64,000 nt of DNA from CAZCVI01 sp964502145. GTDB taxonomy: Bacteria; Acidobacteriota; Aminicenantia; UBA2199. Positions 17,023 through 25,395 of the stretch are shown here, piece by piece; position 1 is the stretch's first letter, and every line of letters starts with the position of its first letter. The stretch spans positions 35,644 to 99,643 of the forward strand of contig CAZCVI010000017.1 of assembly GCA_964502145.1 (NCBI GenBank), in the 5' to 3' direction. Position numbers and translations under genes: made by a program. Under the pieces are notes generated by a model that made no database searches, was not told where the DNA came from, and saw only the letters and a program-made list of their open reading frames with translations.

Positions 17023-17301
17023 ATGAATAAGAAACAGTTAGCAGAATGCATTTTTAGCAAGCTTGAGGTCAAACGATTTGAAGCTTACGGTTTCATTGAT
17101 CTCCTGATTGAAGTGATCGGCGAGGAGTTAGCTCGTGGCGGTAAAATTGTGCTTTCCAATTTCGGAACATTCAAGATTCTCCAACGGCAGGAAAAACGGG
17201 TCATCAACCCGAATAACAAATCAGAAATGCGGATACCGGCCCAAAAAATAGTCAAATTTCTGCCATCCAAAAATTTAAAAGAAATAGTGAGGGAAAAATA
17301 A
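17023..17301 (+). CDS. HU/IHF-family DNA-binding protein
   Basis: The protein has 92 aa, the normal family length. 'MNKKQLAECIFSKL' and 'GGKIVLSNFGTFKIL' form the helical body and first strands. 'RVINPNNKSEMRIPAQKIVKF' is the DNA-grasping arm, with the family's Arg-x-x-Asn-Pro and the 'IPA...VKF' end. As a dimer it bends and compacts DNA. HU and IHF subunits cannot be told apart safely here. It is followed one base later by the Usp gene. Confidence 0.95.
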   Translation: MNKKQLAECIFSKLEVKRFEAYGFIDLLIEVIGEELARGGKIVLSNFGTFKILQRQEKRVINPNNKSEMRIPAQKIVKFLPSKNLKEIVREK

Positions 17302-17302
17302 C

Positions 17303-18187
17303 ATGGAACAAGACACATTACCCAGCAACAAAATTAAACAGCTTTTGTGGGCAACGGATTTTTCCAATGAAAGTCGATTCTGTTTACCGTATGTCAAATA
17401 CTTTAGCGAAACGCTGAAGACGAAAAATCATGCGCTTTTTGTACTGCCAAAATTTTCCGATTGGATCATTGAGACTGCCTTTTTTACGGATGAGGAGTTA
17501 TTAAAAACGATTGAAAATACCCGTGAAGACTCTTTTACCCTGATGGCGAGTATCAGCAAAAAATCGGGCGTCGAGTTTAAAACCAATATTGCCGATGGTA
17601 TTGCCAGTGAAGAGATTCTTAAATATTGCCATGAGAAGAGCATAGATATGGTTTTTGCGGGTAGGCGGGGTATTTCGGAGATCGAGCAAATCCTGATCGG
17701 TTCCACTACCTCGCGGCTTATCCGCAGCACGGATGTCCCCGTTTTCGTGGTTCCTAAAAACAAACGGGCCGCGATTGTGGAAAGAATTCTCTGCCCCATT
17801 GATTTTAATGAATTCTCGTTGATTGAGCTGGAATATGCCATTTCACTGGCCCACCAACTGAGCGCCAAACTTTTCGTGGTTCATGTCTCGGAGTTCTTCA
17901 ATTACAAAGTCCCGGTCTTCAAGCGGGATAAATTAATTGAAAAAATCAACGAGAAAATTATGGGCATCGCCGAAGAGAATAATTACAAGATTGAAAATAT
18001 TATCTATGAAGAAGGGGAACCCGCCCAAAAAATCATCGAAATCGCCAAGAAAAACAAGGTCGATTTGATGGTGATGGCGACTCATCAACGTAAGGGAATC
18101 GAGAAATTATTCCTGGGTAGTATCACGGAAAAAGTATTGATGTACTCGGACATCCCGGTACTCATCCTACCGCCTGGAAAAGAATGA
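17303..18187 (+). CDS. Tandem universal stress protein
   Basis: The protein has 294 aa with two Usp domains. Domain 1 (about 10-150) ends with 'GRRGISEIEQILIGSTTSRL' and 'DVPVFVVP'. Domain 2 (about 155-292) ends with 'HQRKGIEKLFLGSITEKV' and 'DIPVLILPPG'. Both carry the Gly-x2-Gly-x9-Gly-Ser-type nucleotide-binding pattern, more complete in domain 2. Tandem Usp proteins are soluble ATP-binding stress factors, and the specific role is unknown. The stop overlaps the dprA start (ATGA). Confidence 0.92.
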   Translation: MEQDTLPSNKIKQLLWATDFSNESRFCLPYVKYFSETLKTKNHALFVLPKFSDWIIETAFFTDEELLKTIENTREDSFTLMASISKKSGVEFKTNIADGIASEEILKYCHEKSIDMVFAGRRGISEIEQILIGSTTSRLIRSTDVPVFVVPKNKRAAIVERILCPIDFNEFSLIELEYAISLAHQLSAKLFVVHVSEFFNYKVPVFKRDKLIEKINEKIMGIAEENNYKIENIIYEEGEPAQKIIEIAKKNKVDLMVMATHQRKGIEKLFLGSITEKVLMYSDIPVLILPPGKE

Positions 18188-19269
18188 AAGACCAGGAAGA
18201 ATACAATCTCCAGCGTATTGCCTTCAACCTGATCACGTCACCCCATCAGAAAGCGCGGCGTGAAGCCTTAAAAAAGAATATTGGGGCCAGGGCTTTGCCC
18301 ACGCTTTCCCAGACGGAACTGGCAATCCTGGGGTTCCCGGAAGCGGCGATCACGGATATCAAGCATAACTATATGAAGCTGGCGGAAGCGGAGGTGCATA
18401 AAGCTGGTATCAACCAGATTGCAATCGTTTTTAAAGAAGATGACTACTTCCCACCCCTTTTGAACCAGATTTTCGACCCACCCGAGTATATTTATGTTAA
18501 AGGCAATAAAGAGAGTTTGAAAACGGAGAAAATAGCGGTAGTGGGTTCCAGGCAGGCCACTAATTATGGATGGGCCTGTTTGAACAGTATTTTACCCGAT
18601 TTATGCACTGCCCATGTGGCTATTGTATCGGGTATGGCTTATGGTATTGATTCCATGGCCCATCAAATTGCTATCAAGGAGAATGGGTACACTATCGGGG
18701 TGAATGCCGGTGGGTTGTTGCATCTTTATCCTTCCGGTAACCGCGGTTTGATCAACCGTATCTTTGAGAAGGGGTGTGTTATTTCGGAGTTTGGTTTGGA
18801 CACCGTGCCGCGGCCCTTTTACTTTCCCATTCGCAACCGTATTATTGCCGGAATCTCCAAAGCGATCCTGATTGTGGAAGCGGCCATGAAAAGTGGTTCT
18901 TTGATCACGGCCCGCCTGGGTTTGGAACAAAACCGTGATATCTTCGCTATTCCTGGGCGGATTGATTCGCCAGTCAGTCAAGGCACGAATTACCTGATCC
19001 AGCAAGGCGCGAAGTTGATCACGTGTGCAGCGGATATACTGATTGAATATGGTATCGTACTGGAAAAAAATCAACAGGAGATCGAGTTACAGTTCTCAGG
19101 CAATGAGAAAAAAGTTTTGGAATTGATGGCTGATTTTGATATCAAGAGCGTGGATTTTATGGTCGATCGTCTGGAAGAATCTGTTTCCGCTACCATCTCT
19201 TTATTGATGGGATTGGTGTTGAAGGGAGTAGTCAGGGAGGAGTCCGGGGGGTATCGGCGGATAAAGTAG
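18184..19269 (+). CDS. dprA: DNA-processing protein DprA
   Basis: The protein has 361 aa, the usual length. The N-terminal SAM/HhH-like part (about 1-75) is followed by the Rossmann-like core: 'AVVGSRQATNYGW', 'VSGMAYGIDSMAH', 'GLLHLYPSGNRGL', 'FPIRNRIIAGIS', 'AAMKSGSLITARL' and 'IFAIPGRIDSPVSQGTNYLI'. A C-terminal winged helix (about 300-361) completes it. DprA binds incoming single-stranded DNA and loads RecA during natural transformation, and is also widespread in non-competent bacteria. It is coupled to the Usp gene by a 4-base overlap, an unusual partner. Confidence 0.95.
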   Translation: MKDQEEYNLQRIAFNLITSPHQKARREALKKNIGARALPTLSQTELAILGFPEAAITDIKHNYMKLAEAEVHKAGINQIAIVFKEDDYFPPLLNQIFDPPEYIYVKGNKESLKTEKIAVVGSRQATNYGWACLNSILPDLCTAHVAIVSGMAYGIDSMAHQIAIKENGYTIGVNAGGLLHLYPSGNRGLINRIFEKGCVISEFGLDTVPRPFYFPIRNRIIAGISKAILIVEAAMKSGSLITARLGLEQNRDIFAIPGRIDSPVSQGTNYLIQQGAKLITCAADILIEYGIVLEKNQQEIELQFSGNEKKVLELMADFDIKSVDFMVDRLEESVSATISLLMGLVLKGVVREESGGYRRIK

Positions 19270-19379
19270 TAGTATTCATCCATGAAGTTACGCCACGCCC
19301 GGAGGGGAATAAAAAAAACGGACTGAATGGCGGCGAAAGTAAATAATAGGATACGATTTTTAGCGAGTGTCTTAGACCT

Positions 19380-19940
19380 TTAACGGGCCAGAAGTTCCTT
19401 GAAAATCGTCTTGATCTGGTGTTCCAGTTCTGGAATAGTGCCGTTGTTGAGGATATGATAATCGGCTATGGCAATAGGCCCCGCTTTTTCAATGTTTTTG
19501 ATCTCGAAATAGTCGCGTTCATCCACTTGCTGCGGCGTTAAAGGTCGAACTTCCCTGATTCCCAGGCGTTGGTATCGCAGTTTCTTGGCTGAATGAACGG
19601 CAAGCAACACCAATTGGTCCCCGTATTTCTGTTTCAGATAAGTATATTCAGAGAAACTGTACAGACCATCAATACTGACCTGAGCTCCTTGTGCTAATGC
19701 AGTATCAATCTCCCCTTCAGCCAATTTGGCCATGACATCAATGCCATGTTGGGCTCGTAAATCTTCGCGCACGATCTTTTCGTTGGTACTGTTGATTTCC
19801 AGGTTCCGACGTTTCACTTCCGCCAGGACAAAACCACCGAAATAGATGGGAGAAAACTGGTATTGTGTTTCAATGAATTCGGCTACCACCGATTTCCCCG
19901 TGCCACACATGCCCACCAATGCGGTTATTATTGCACTCAT
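19380..19940 (-). CDS. P-loop nucleotide kinase, UPF0200/dephospho-CoA-kinase-like
   Basis: The protein has 186 aa. Walker A is 'GMCGTGKS' near residues 10-17. 'VSIDGLYSFSEY' and 'VRPLTPQQVDERDYFEIKNI' provide the second acidic site and an Arg-rich lid. The sequence is closest in style to archaeal UPF0200-type kinases related to dephospho-CoA kinase rather than to bacterial CoaE, whose P-loop is 'GLTGGIGSGKS'. It starts 14 bases after coaD, the step just before dephospho-CoA kinase in CoA synthesis. A role as an alternative dephospho-CoA kinase is a reasonable inference, and a deoxynucleotide kinase is another option given the dCMP deaminase upstream. Confidence 0.7.
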   Translation of the reverse strand: MSAIITALVGMCGTGKSVVAEFIETQYQFSPIYFGGFVLAEVKRRNLEINSTNEKIVREDLRAQHGIDVMAKLAEGEIDTALAQGAQVSIDGLYSFSEYTYLKQKYGDQLVLLAVHSAKKLRYQRLGIREVRPLTPQQVDERDYFEIKNIEKAGPIAIADYHILNNGTIPELEHQIKTIFKELLAR

Positions 19941-19954
19941 TGTTTCACCTACGG

Positions 19955-20464
19955 TTACTTGGGTAAAGTGCCGGGAGTTAGGAGGCCGAACACGTCTTTT
20001 AATTTTTTGTCTACCAGTGGTGGCACCAAACCATGGACATTGCCACCCAGTTTATATACTTCTTTAACCAGTTTGGAACTGACAAAGGAATAGTTTACTG
20101 AAGGAACTAAGAATATGGTTTCAATATTATGGGACATCTGGCGGTTCATGAGAGCCATTTGAAATTCGATTTCAAAATCAGAAATGGCGCGTAAGCCGCG
20201 AACTACGACATTCAGGTTTCGCTTCATCATATAATCCACCAGAAGTCCTTCGAAAAAGTCGATTTCAATACGGGGGTTCGAGCCAAAGGAGTCTTTGAGT
20301 ATCTCCAGCCTTTCTTGCAGGGGAAATAAATAAGTTTTGGAAGGATTTTTTAACGCGGCCACAATGATTTTATCAAATATAGTTAAGCCCCGTTCAATGA
20401 TATCAATATGTCCGTTGGTCAATGGATCGTAAGACCCCGGATACACGGCAATGCGTTCATTCAT
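19955..20464 (-). CDS. coaD: Phosphopantetheine adenylyltransferase
   Basis: The protein has 169 aa. 'AVYPGSYDPLTNGHIDIIERG' contains the T/HxGH-type nucleotidyltransferase motif. 'RGLRAISDFEIEFQMALMNR' and 'FLVPSVNYSFVSSKLVKEVY' are family signatures. It transfers AMP from ATP to 4'-phosphopantetheine to make dephospho-CoA. It lies between the dCMP deaminase gene (44 bases upstream) and the P-loop kinase gene. Confidence 0.97.
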   Translation of the reverse strand: MNERIAVYPGSYDPLTNGHIDIIERGLTIFDKIIVAALKNPSKTYLFPLQERLEILKDSFGSNPRIEIDFFEGLLVDYMMKRNLNVVVRGLRAISDFEIEFQMALMNRQMSHNIETIFLVPSVNYSFVSSKLVKEVYKLGGNVHGLVPPLVDKKLKDVFGLLTPGTLPK

Positions 20465-20508
20465 TTTTTACCTCGCTGGTTTTTAAGGTGACAGGTTTTT
20501 TTTTCCAT

Positions 20509-21051
20509 TTAATCGTTACTGGTAAGCGTTACTTCTTTCCCATATTGGAATTTATCGTCGATGATATCGTTCTGTTCCCACTCTTTGACCCAATCTGCAA
20601 CCAGGAAAGTGATATAGTCGGTTAGGGGGTCTTTGGCTGAAGTAATCACCCGATTCAAGCCGCAATTGATAATCATTTTCTTACAGATGAAACACGGGAA
20701 AGCATTGATGGTTTGGTTGGTGTCGCGGCTTTGACCATAGATATAAATATTGCCACCCAAGAGACTGACGCCTGCGCGGGCGGCGTTGATGATGGCATTT
20801 TGCTCGGCGTGTACGGAGCGGCATAACTCATATTGCGACCCAGAAGGGATGTTTAATCTTTTGCGCAAGCAAAAACCATGTTCGAGGGAACTCCGGGTGT
20901 TGCGGGGGGCACCCACATAACCGGACGCAATGATTTGGTCCTCTCTAACAATGATGGCACCCATTAACACCTTCATACAGGTAGAACGGGTAGCCACTAC
21001 TTTGGCAATATCCAGATAGTATTGATCTTTTTCGGGGCGTTCAATAGTCAT
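20509..21051 (-). CDS. dCMP deaminase family protein
   Basis: The protein has 180 aa. The zinc site is complete: 'HAEQNAIINAA' (His-Ala-Glu) and 'FPCFICKKM' (Pro-Cys-x2-Cys). The extended loops between them are typical of deoxycytidylate deaminases that make dUMP for thymidylate synthesis. ComE-type family members look alike, so the substrate is inferred. It is the first of three minus-strand genes. Confidence 0.92.
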   Translation of the reverse strand: MTIERPEKDQYYLDIAKVVATRSTCMKVLMGAIIVREDQIIASGYVGAPRNTRSSLEHGFCLRKRLNIPSGSQYELCRSVHAEQNAIINAARAGVSLLGGNIYIYGQSRDTNQTINAFPCFICKKMIINCGLNRVITSAKDPLTDYITFLVADWVKEWEQNDIIDDKFQYGKEVTLTSND

Positions 21052-21186
21052 TGGTTTATCTTACTCTTTTCAGTGAAAAAATGCAAGTGGAAAATAATCT
21101 CTGGATTAACTAGGCGGCATTACTTTGATTTTTAAGTGAGGATGTGATAGAATTTCAGCATTATTCCATTGAAGAAGGAGTGTAAC

Positions 21187-21819
21187 GTGAAAATAATCAT
21201 AAGAACATTGATGCTAACGGCAGTATTGATTTATATTGTATTGAGTTTGGGTTGCAGTTCCCAAGCAGAGAAACCCTCTGTGGAACCGCCACCACCGCCG
21301 CCGCCAGTAAAAGCGGAACCGACTATCGAAGACCTACGCAAGCACGTGGACAAAGACCCGGAAATGTTCAAAGTTTTCAGAGCGATTGAAAAATACGGGA
21401 CATTTAAGAAGAAATACATGACCTATGAAAAATTCAAAGAATTAACCGGCGACCAGACCGGTGGCGCGATTAATCCGGATTGGTTCTATGACAGTTACAG
21501 TATGCCGATCAGTGAAAACAAACACTGGGTCACGTTAACCTTCGGTACATCCAACCGCGCCAAAGCCAAAGACCCCCGCATCCAACAGGTGCTGACCGGT
21601 CTGCCAGAAAATTCAATCACCATCAAAATGCAAACCCCGGATGGCAAAAAATACCTGCTGAGCGATGCTGAAGCGGATGGCATTTTAGATTACGCCGCTT
21701 TGGAAGGACAGAAAACACCTAAGATCGACATCCCTATGTTAGACGCCATGCAAGTTAAATATACTTGGCTACTGGGTATCCTGAAAGGAAGCTATAAGAA
21801 AATGAACAATAAATTATAA
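21187..21819 (+). CDS. Lipoprotein of unknown function
   Basis: The start is GTG 21187, six bases after AGGAG; an in-frame TTG lies upstream but has no ribosome site. The protein has 210 aa. The signal peptide 'VKIIIRTLMLTAVLIYIVLS' ends in lipobox LSLGC, so the mature protein starts at a lipidated Cys. A run of about seven Pro follows as a flexible tether, then a ~160-residue globular part with many Lys, Asp and Tyr. I recognise no domain. It stands alone between divergent neighbours. Confidence 0.8.
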   Translation: MKIIIRTLMLTAVLIYIVLSLGCSSQAEKPSVEPPPPPPPVKAEPTIEDLRKHVDKDPEMFKVFRAIEKYGTFKKKYMTYEKFKELTGDQTGGAINPDWFYDSYSMPISENKHWVTLTFGTSNRAKAKDPRIQQVLTGLPENSITIKMQTPDGKKYLLSDAEADGILDYAALEGQKTPKIDIPMLDAMQVKYTWLLGILKGSYKKMNNKL

Positions 21820-22309
21820 ACAAAAAGCAGTGTCCTTTGGAGGATATCTATTAACACCTGCGGCTAAAAAACTAACCCGCCCGATTTTAAATCTTTTCTC
21901 CAGAGGCGCTTTTATAGCTGACCTTAGGATACCACATTCCCCTTATAATTTATCATTTGTATTTTTTTATTTAACCACCACATGGTCAAGAATGGCTCCA
22001 TAGTGTATAGTACGAACAATTGAAAAATTATTACTTGATTTTTACCCCGGTCCATGATAAAATCTGCAATTCTTTAAACGACGCAATTCCGATGTTGTCA
22101 AATCTGAACAGACTGCATCGTTGGATTTCTTTTCATTATATGGGCATTTTGTATCGAATAGAGTAAAAATAGTCTTTTCCATGTTTAAGAAATGATATTT
22201 CTTCTTTGGTATGAATAAAAAATGGTGATAGTAAAATCAAAAATGACCCGGTTGGCAGATGACTTGAATAAGATCATGTATGTCGATCCACCCGAAGAAT
22301 GGAGGCTTT
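21820..22309 (+). other. 490-bp leader region before the polyketide locus
   Basis: No gene is seen. It is A+T-rich and holds a promoter candidate (22035-22063). It may contain a long 5' untranslated leader. Confidence 0.5.
22035..22063 (+). promoter_or_regulatory. Candidate sigma70 promoter of the polyketide locus
   Basis: TTGATT and TAAAAT lie 17 bases apart, about 250 bases before the first gene of the locus. Only the motif supports it. Confidence 0.35.
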
Positions 22310-22741
22310 ATGAAAAATATTTTTAGTATGTATATGGAGCAAATGGATTTTTTTACCAAAAGCATGGGTATGAATCCTTTTGCTACGATGAATCCGATGG
22401 GGGAAATGTTTAACCAGGATATCCCTACATCCCCGGAGTTCTTAAAAGCACAAATCAAAAGAATTCGCGATTTTGAAAAATTTCTGGAAGAGGAAAGCCA
22501 AAAAGAACTATGTACTCGTTTCTGGAGTGACTTAAGCAAAGCGTGGCTCAAAGCATTCGAACCCGTGGTAAAAAGCCAACAAAATATCTACCTACACTTT
22601 ATGAAGATGCAACGGGAATCAATAAAAAGCTACGGCGATATGCTTCAAGATTTGCTGGAAAAGTCCGATTACCCAAGCGAAGAAAAACCGTATGGGCAAG
22701 AGGAAAACCCAGAACAAAAACAAAAGCCGAAAGAGGATTAA
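22310..22741 (+). CDS. Helical protein opening the polyketide locus, unknown function
   Basis: ATG 22310 follows GGAGG. The protein has 143 aa. The N-terminal third is rich in Met and Phe ('MKNIFSMYMEQMDFFTKSMG'). The middle is predicted helical with amphipathic heptads, and the tail is very charged (Glu, Lys, Gln). The style recalls phasin or PhaE-type helical proteins that coat polyhydroxyalkanoate granules or pair with an acyl-polymerising synthase, but similarity is too weak to name it. The ligase gene begins 6 bases after its stop, so the two are co-transcribed. Confidence 0.7.
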   Translation: MKNIFSMYMEQMDFFTKSMGMNPFATMNPMGEMFNQDIPTSPEFLKAQIKRIRDFEKFLEEESQKELCTRFWSDLSKAWLKAFEPVVKSQQNIYLHFMKMQRESIKSYGDMLQDLLEKSDYPSEEKPYGQEENPEQKQKPKED

Positions 22742-22747
22742 ATCATC

Positions 22748-24091
22748 ATGAGCGAAACAACCTGGTTACTGGATCGTTTTCAAGAGTTCGGCTCCCAAAC
22801 GGCTCTCATTATGAAGGACCAGGAATTCTCTTTCACCGGTCTTTATGAAGAGATAAACAATTGGAGTGGCATCCTGGTACAGAAGGAAATAAGCGCAGGC
22901 GAGTGCATCGCCATTATTGGCGACTTCAGTGGTTCTGCCGTGGCGCTTCTATTTGCCTTGCTACTCAATAACTGTATCAGCATTCCCATTGCTTCCGATG
23001 AGGAGCAACAAATAGGCGAACTGCTAAAAATTGCCGAAGTAACGGCTGTATTTGAATTCACTGGGAATAAAGAATATAATTTCCGGCGCCTCCCGGAAAA
23101 AGGCAACCATCCCCTTATAAAAAAACTTCGGATGGAACATCAGCCAGGATTGATATTGTTCAGTTCCGGTTCCACAGGAAAAAAAAAGGCCTCATTATTG
23201 AATTTTACCGGATTGCTTGATAAATTTAAAGAAAAGCGAATGGGTTATCGTACCCTGGTTTTTCTTCTTCCCGATCATATCGGCGGACTCAACACACTCC
23301 TCTATGTATTGACACAGGGGGGCACAGCCGTATTTCCCACTAAACGTAATCCCGAATATATATGCAGTCTAATCGCCCAATACCGAATTCAACTACTGCC
23401 GACCACCCCCACTTTTCTTAATATGCTCCTTATCTCTGAAGCCTATAAAAAATACGATATCTCCTCCCTGGAAATTATCACATATGGAACCGAACCAATG
23501 ACAGAAAGTACTTTAAAACATCTTCATGCGGTTTTACCCAAAGTGAGGCTCAAACAAACCTACGGTCTTTCGGAATTAGGTATCTTGCGAACTCAGTCCA
23601 AAGATTCTCAGTCCCTGTGGGTCAAAGTGGGGGGCGAAGGGTACCGCACCAAAGTAATCGATAACATCCTATGGATCAAAACCACTTCAGCCATGCTGGG
23701 TTATCTCAATGCCCCTTCTCCTTTCGATGATGAGGGATGGTTTAATACTGGCGACTCTGTGCTGGTGGATGGCGAATACATGCGTATACTGGGCCGTGAT
23801 TCCGAAATCATCAACGTTGGCGGCGAAAAAGTTTACCCGGCAGAAGTTGAAAGTGTCCTCCTAGAAATGGACAATATCAGGGATGCCAAGGTAAAAGGGA
23901 AACCAAACCCGATCACCGGAAATATCGTGACCGTTGAGGTTTTACTTCAAGAACCGGAAGACCCACAATTATTGCGGAAACGAATTCGCACGTTCTGTAG
24001 AGGAAAACTAGCGCCCTATAAAATCCCAGCCACTGTAGAAATTTGTAGTAGTGAATTTTACGGTGAACGATTTAAAAAGAAAAGAACCTAA
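22748..24091 (+). CDS. Adenylate-forming acyl ligase (ANL superfamily)
   Basis: The protein has 447 aa, shorter than typical 500-550 aa acyl-CoA ligases. The ATP loop is 'LFSSGSTGKKKAS'. Later motifs are 'TYGLSELG', 'GWFNTGDSV' and 'EIINVGGEKVYPAEVE'. The C-terminal lid ends 'GERFKKKRT', with a Lys near the usual catalytic position. It should activate a carboxylic acid as acyl-AMP and transfer it to CoA or to an ACP. With a free ACP gene two places downstream, loading a PKS starter onto that ACP is the likely job. The acyl substrate cannot be read from sequence. Confidence 0.9.
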   Translation: MSETTWLLDRFQEFGSQTALIMKDQEFSFTGLYEEINNWSGILVQKEISAGECIAIIGDFSGSAVALLFALLLNNCISIPIASDEEQQIGELLKIAEVTAVFEFTGNKEYNFRRLPEKGNHPLIKKLRMEHQPGLILFSSGSTGKKKASLLNFTGLLDKFKEKRMGYRTLVFLLPDHIGGLNTLLYVLTQGGTAVFPTKRNPEYICSLIAQYRIQLLPTTPTFLNMLLISEAYKKYDISSLEIITYGTEPMTESTLKHLHAVLPKVRLKQTYGLSELGILRTQSKDSQSLWVKVGGEGYRTKVIDNILWIKTTSAMLGYLNAPSPFDDEGWFNTGDSVLVDGEYMRILGRDSEIINVGGEKVYPAEVESVLLEMDNIRDAKVKGKPNPITGNIVTVEVLLQEPEDPQLLRKRIRTFCRGKLAPYKIPATVEICSSEFYGERFKKKRT

Positions 24092-24297
24092 CTGATTCAA
24101 AGCTTCATAGATATATTGAGAAGACAAATTTTTTTAAATAACAAAAAAATCGCTGACTTGAAGAGTAGCTTTGATGAGGAACCTTATAAATTACTTAATC
24201 ACTAAAAGATTTAACAAGAGCCTGGGTACGATTCGGAAAAAGAGGGCGGTTCCCGCTTCCCCATGGCAAAAAAGAATAATGATAGGAGAATCAAATT

Positions 24298-25038
24298 ATG
24301 ACAATTGAAAAAAAGGTTGTCTTGGTCAGCGGCGGTAGCCGTGGATTAGGGGCGGCATTGGTAACCAAATTCTTGGAAGACGGTTATATAACGGCTACAT
24401 TCAGCCGTTCCGCCACTCCCCTGATAGAACAATATATAGCTGCTGACCCGGAAGGTGAAAATTTTTATTGGGAAGCGCTGGATGGCAGTTGTCAGACCAG
24501 TCTTAAGCGCTTTGTTGGCAATGTAGTCAGGCGGTATCGCCGAATTGATGTCATGATAAACAACGCTGGCATCGGCAGTGAAGGAGTTCTGCCTACAATG
24601 CGCTCCAACGATATCGAGACCCTGATCAACCTGAATTTAAAAGGAGCGATATACTTGGCACAAGCCTGCTCCAAAATGATGTTAACGCGCCAGTCCGGTT
24701 GTATTATTAATATTTCTTCGGTGAACGCCATACGCGGACATTCTGGAGTATCGGTATACAGCGCCACCAAAGCCGGTTTGGATGGATTTACCCGCAGCTT
24801 AGCCAGGGAATTGGGACCCAAAGGCATCCGTGTCAACTCTGTAGCACCCGGCTATTTTGAAAGCGATATGGTGCAACATCTTGAAGAAAAGCAAAAATCT
24901 CGTATTATTGGCCGCACACCACTGAGAAGAATGGGGACCACCATGGATATCGCAAACTTGATCCTTTTTCTCACCTCACCACAAGCGTCCTTTATTACTG
25001 GCCAAACTATTACTATTGACGGAGGAATTACATGTTAG
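24298..25038 (+). CDS. SDR-family 3-oxoacyl-ACP reductase-like oxidoreductase
   Basis: The protein has 246 aa. The cofactor motif is 'VSGGSRGLG' (Gly-x3-Gly-x-Gly), followed by 'NNAGIG'. The catalytic Ser is in 'IINISSVNA' and Tyr-x3-Lys in 'VYSATKAG'. The C-terminal 'GQTITIDGGI' is typical of FabG-like enzymes. Preference for NADPH is inferred from the Arg after the Gly motif. Its stop overlaps the start of the free ACP gene, so it probably reduces a beta-keto intermediate held on that carrier or tailors the product. Confidence 0.93.
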   Translation: MTIEKKVVLVSGGSRGLGAALVTKFLEDGYITATFSRSATPLIEQYIAADPEGENFYWEALDGSCQTSLKRFVGNVVRRYRRIDVMINNAGIGSEGVLPTMRSNDIETLINLNLKGAIYLAQACSKMMLTRQSGCIINISSVNAIRGHSGVSVYSATKAGLDGFTRSLARELGPKGIRVNSVAPGYFESDMVQHLEEKQKSRIIGRTPLRRMGTTMDIANLILFLTSPQASFITGQTITIDGGITC

Positions 25039-25391
25039 ATGAAAAATTTACCCGACAACAAATTACAAATATCATCTTTGAAGAAATATCAAACATACTG
25101 GAAGGTCGCGACGGAGAAGCAATTCCCATCGAAAATGAACACCGTCTAAATGAAAATTTAGGATTTTCTTCCCTTGATCTGGCGCAACTGGTCTCGGTAT
25201 TGGATATGGAAATGGAAGCAGACCCTTTCGATTCGTTGGTGTCAGTAACCAGTATTCGTACAGTTGAAGACCTTTGCAACGCTTACGAATCTTTTTTCCG
25301 ATCTAATGGCCAGGAAACAAGCAACTGTCCCGATAAGGAACTGGAGGCCGTCCGCAAACGCGCCAGTGAGCGTCGGGACAGAAGAGGATAG
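25032..25391 (+). CDS. Stand-alone acyl carrier protein
   Basis: The protein has 119 aa, longer than FabACP (~80). The phosphopantetheine site is 'LGFSSLDL', with Ser47 as the attachment residue; the usual Asp before it is replaced by Ser. A charged 30-residue C-terminal tail extends beyond the four-helix carrier. The start codon lies inside the SDR gene (7-base overlap), and the PKS follows 4 bases after the stop. It likely carries the starter made by the adenylating ligase. Confidence 0.88.
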   Translation: MLDEKFTRQQITNIIFEEISNILEGRDGEAIPIENEHRLNENLGFSSLDLAQLVSVLDMEMEADPFDSLVSVTSIRTVEDLCNAYESFFRSNGQETSNCPDKELEAVRKRASERRDRRG

Positions 25392-25395
25392 AAAA

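Noticed and set aside
25264..25395. Upstream extension of the PKS reading frame
   Set aside because: It overlaps the free ACP gene and has no ribosome site; TTG 25396 with AGAGGA fits the KS start.
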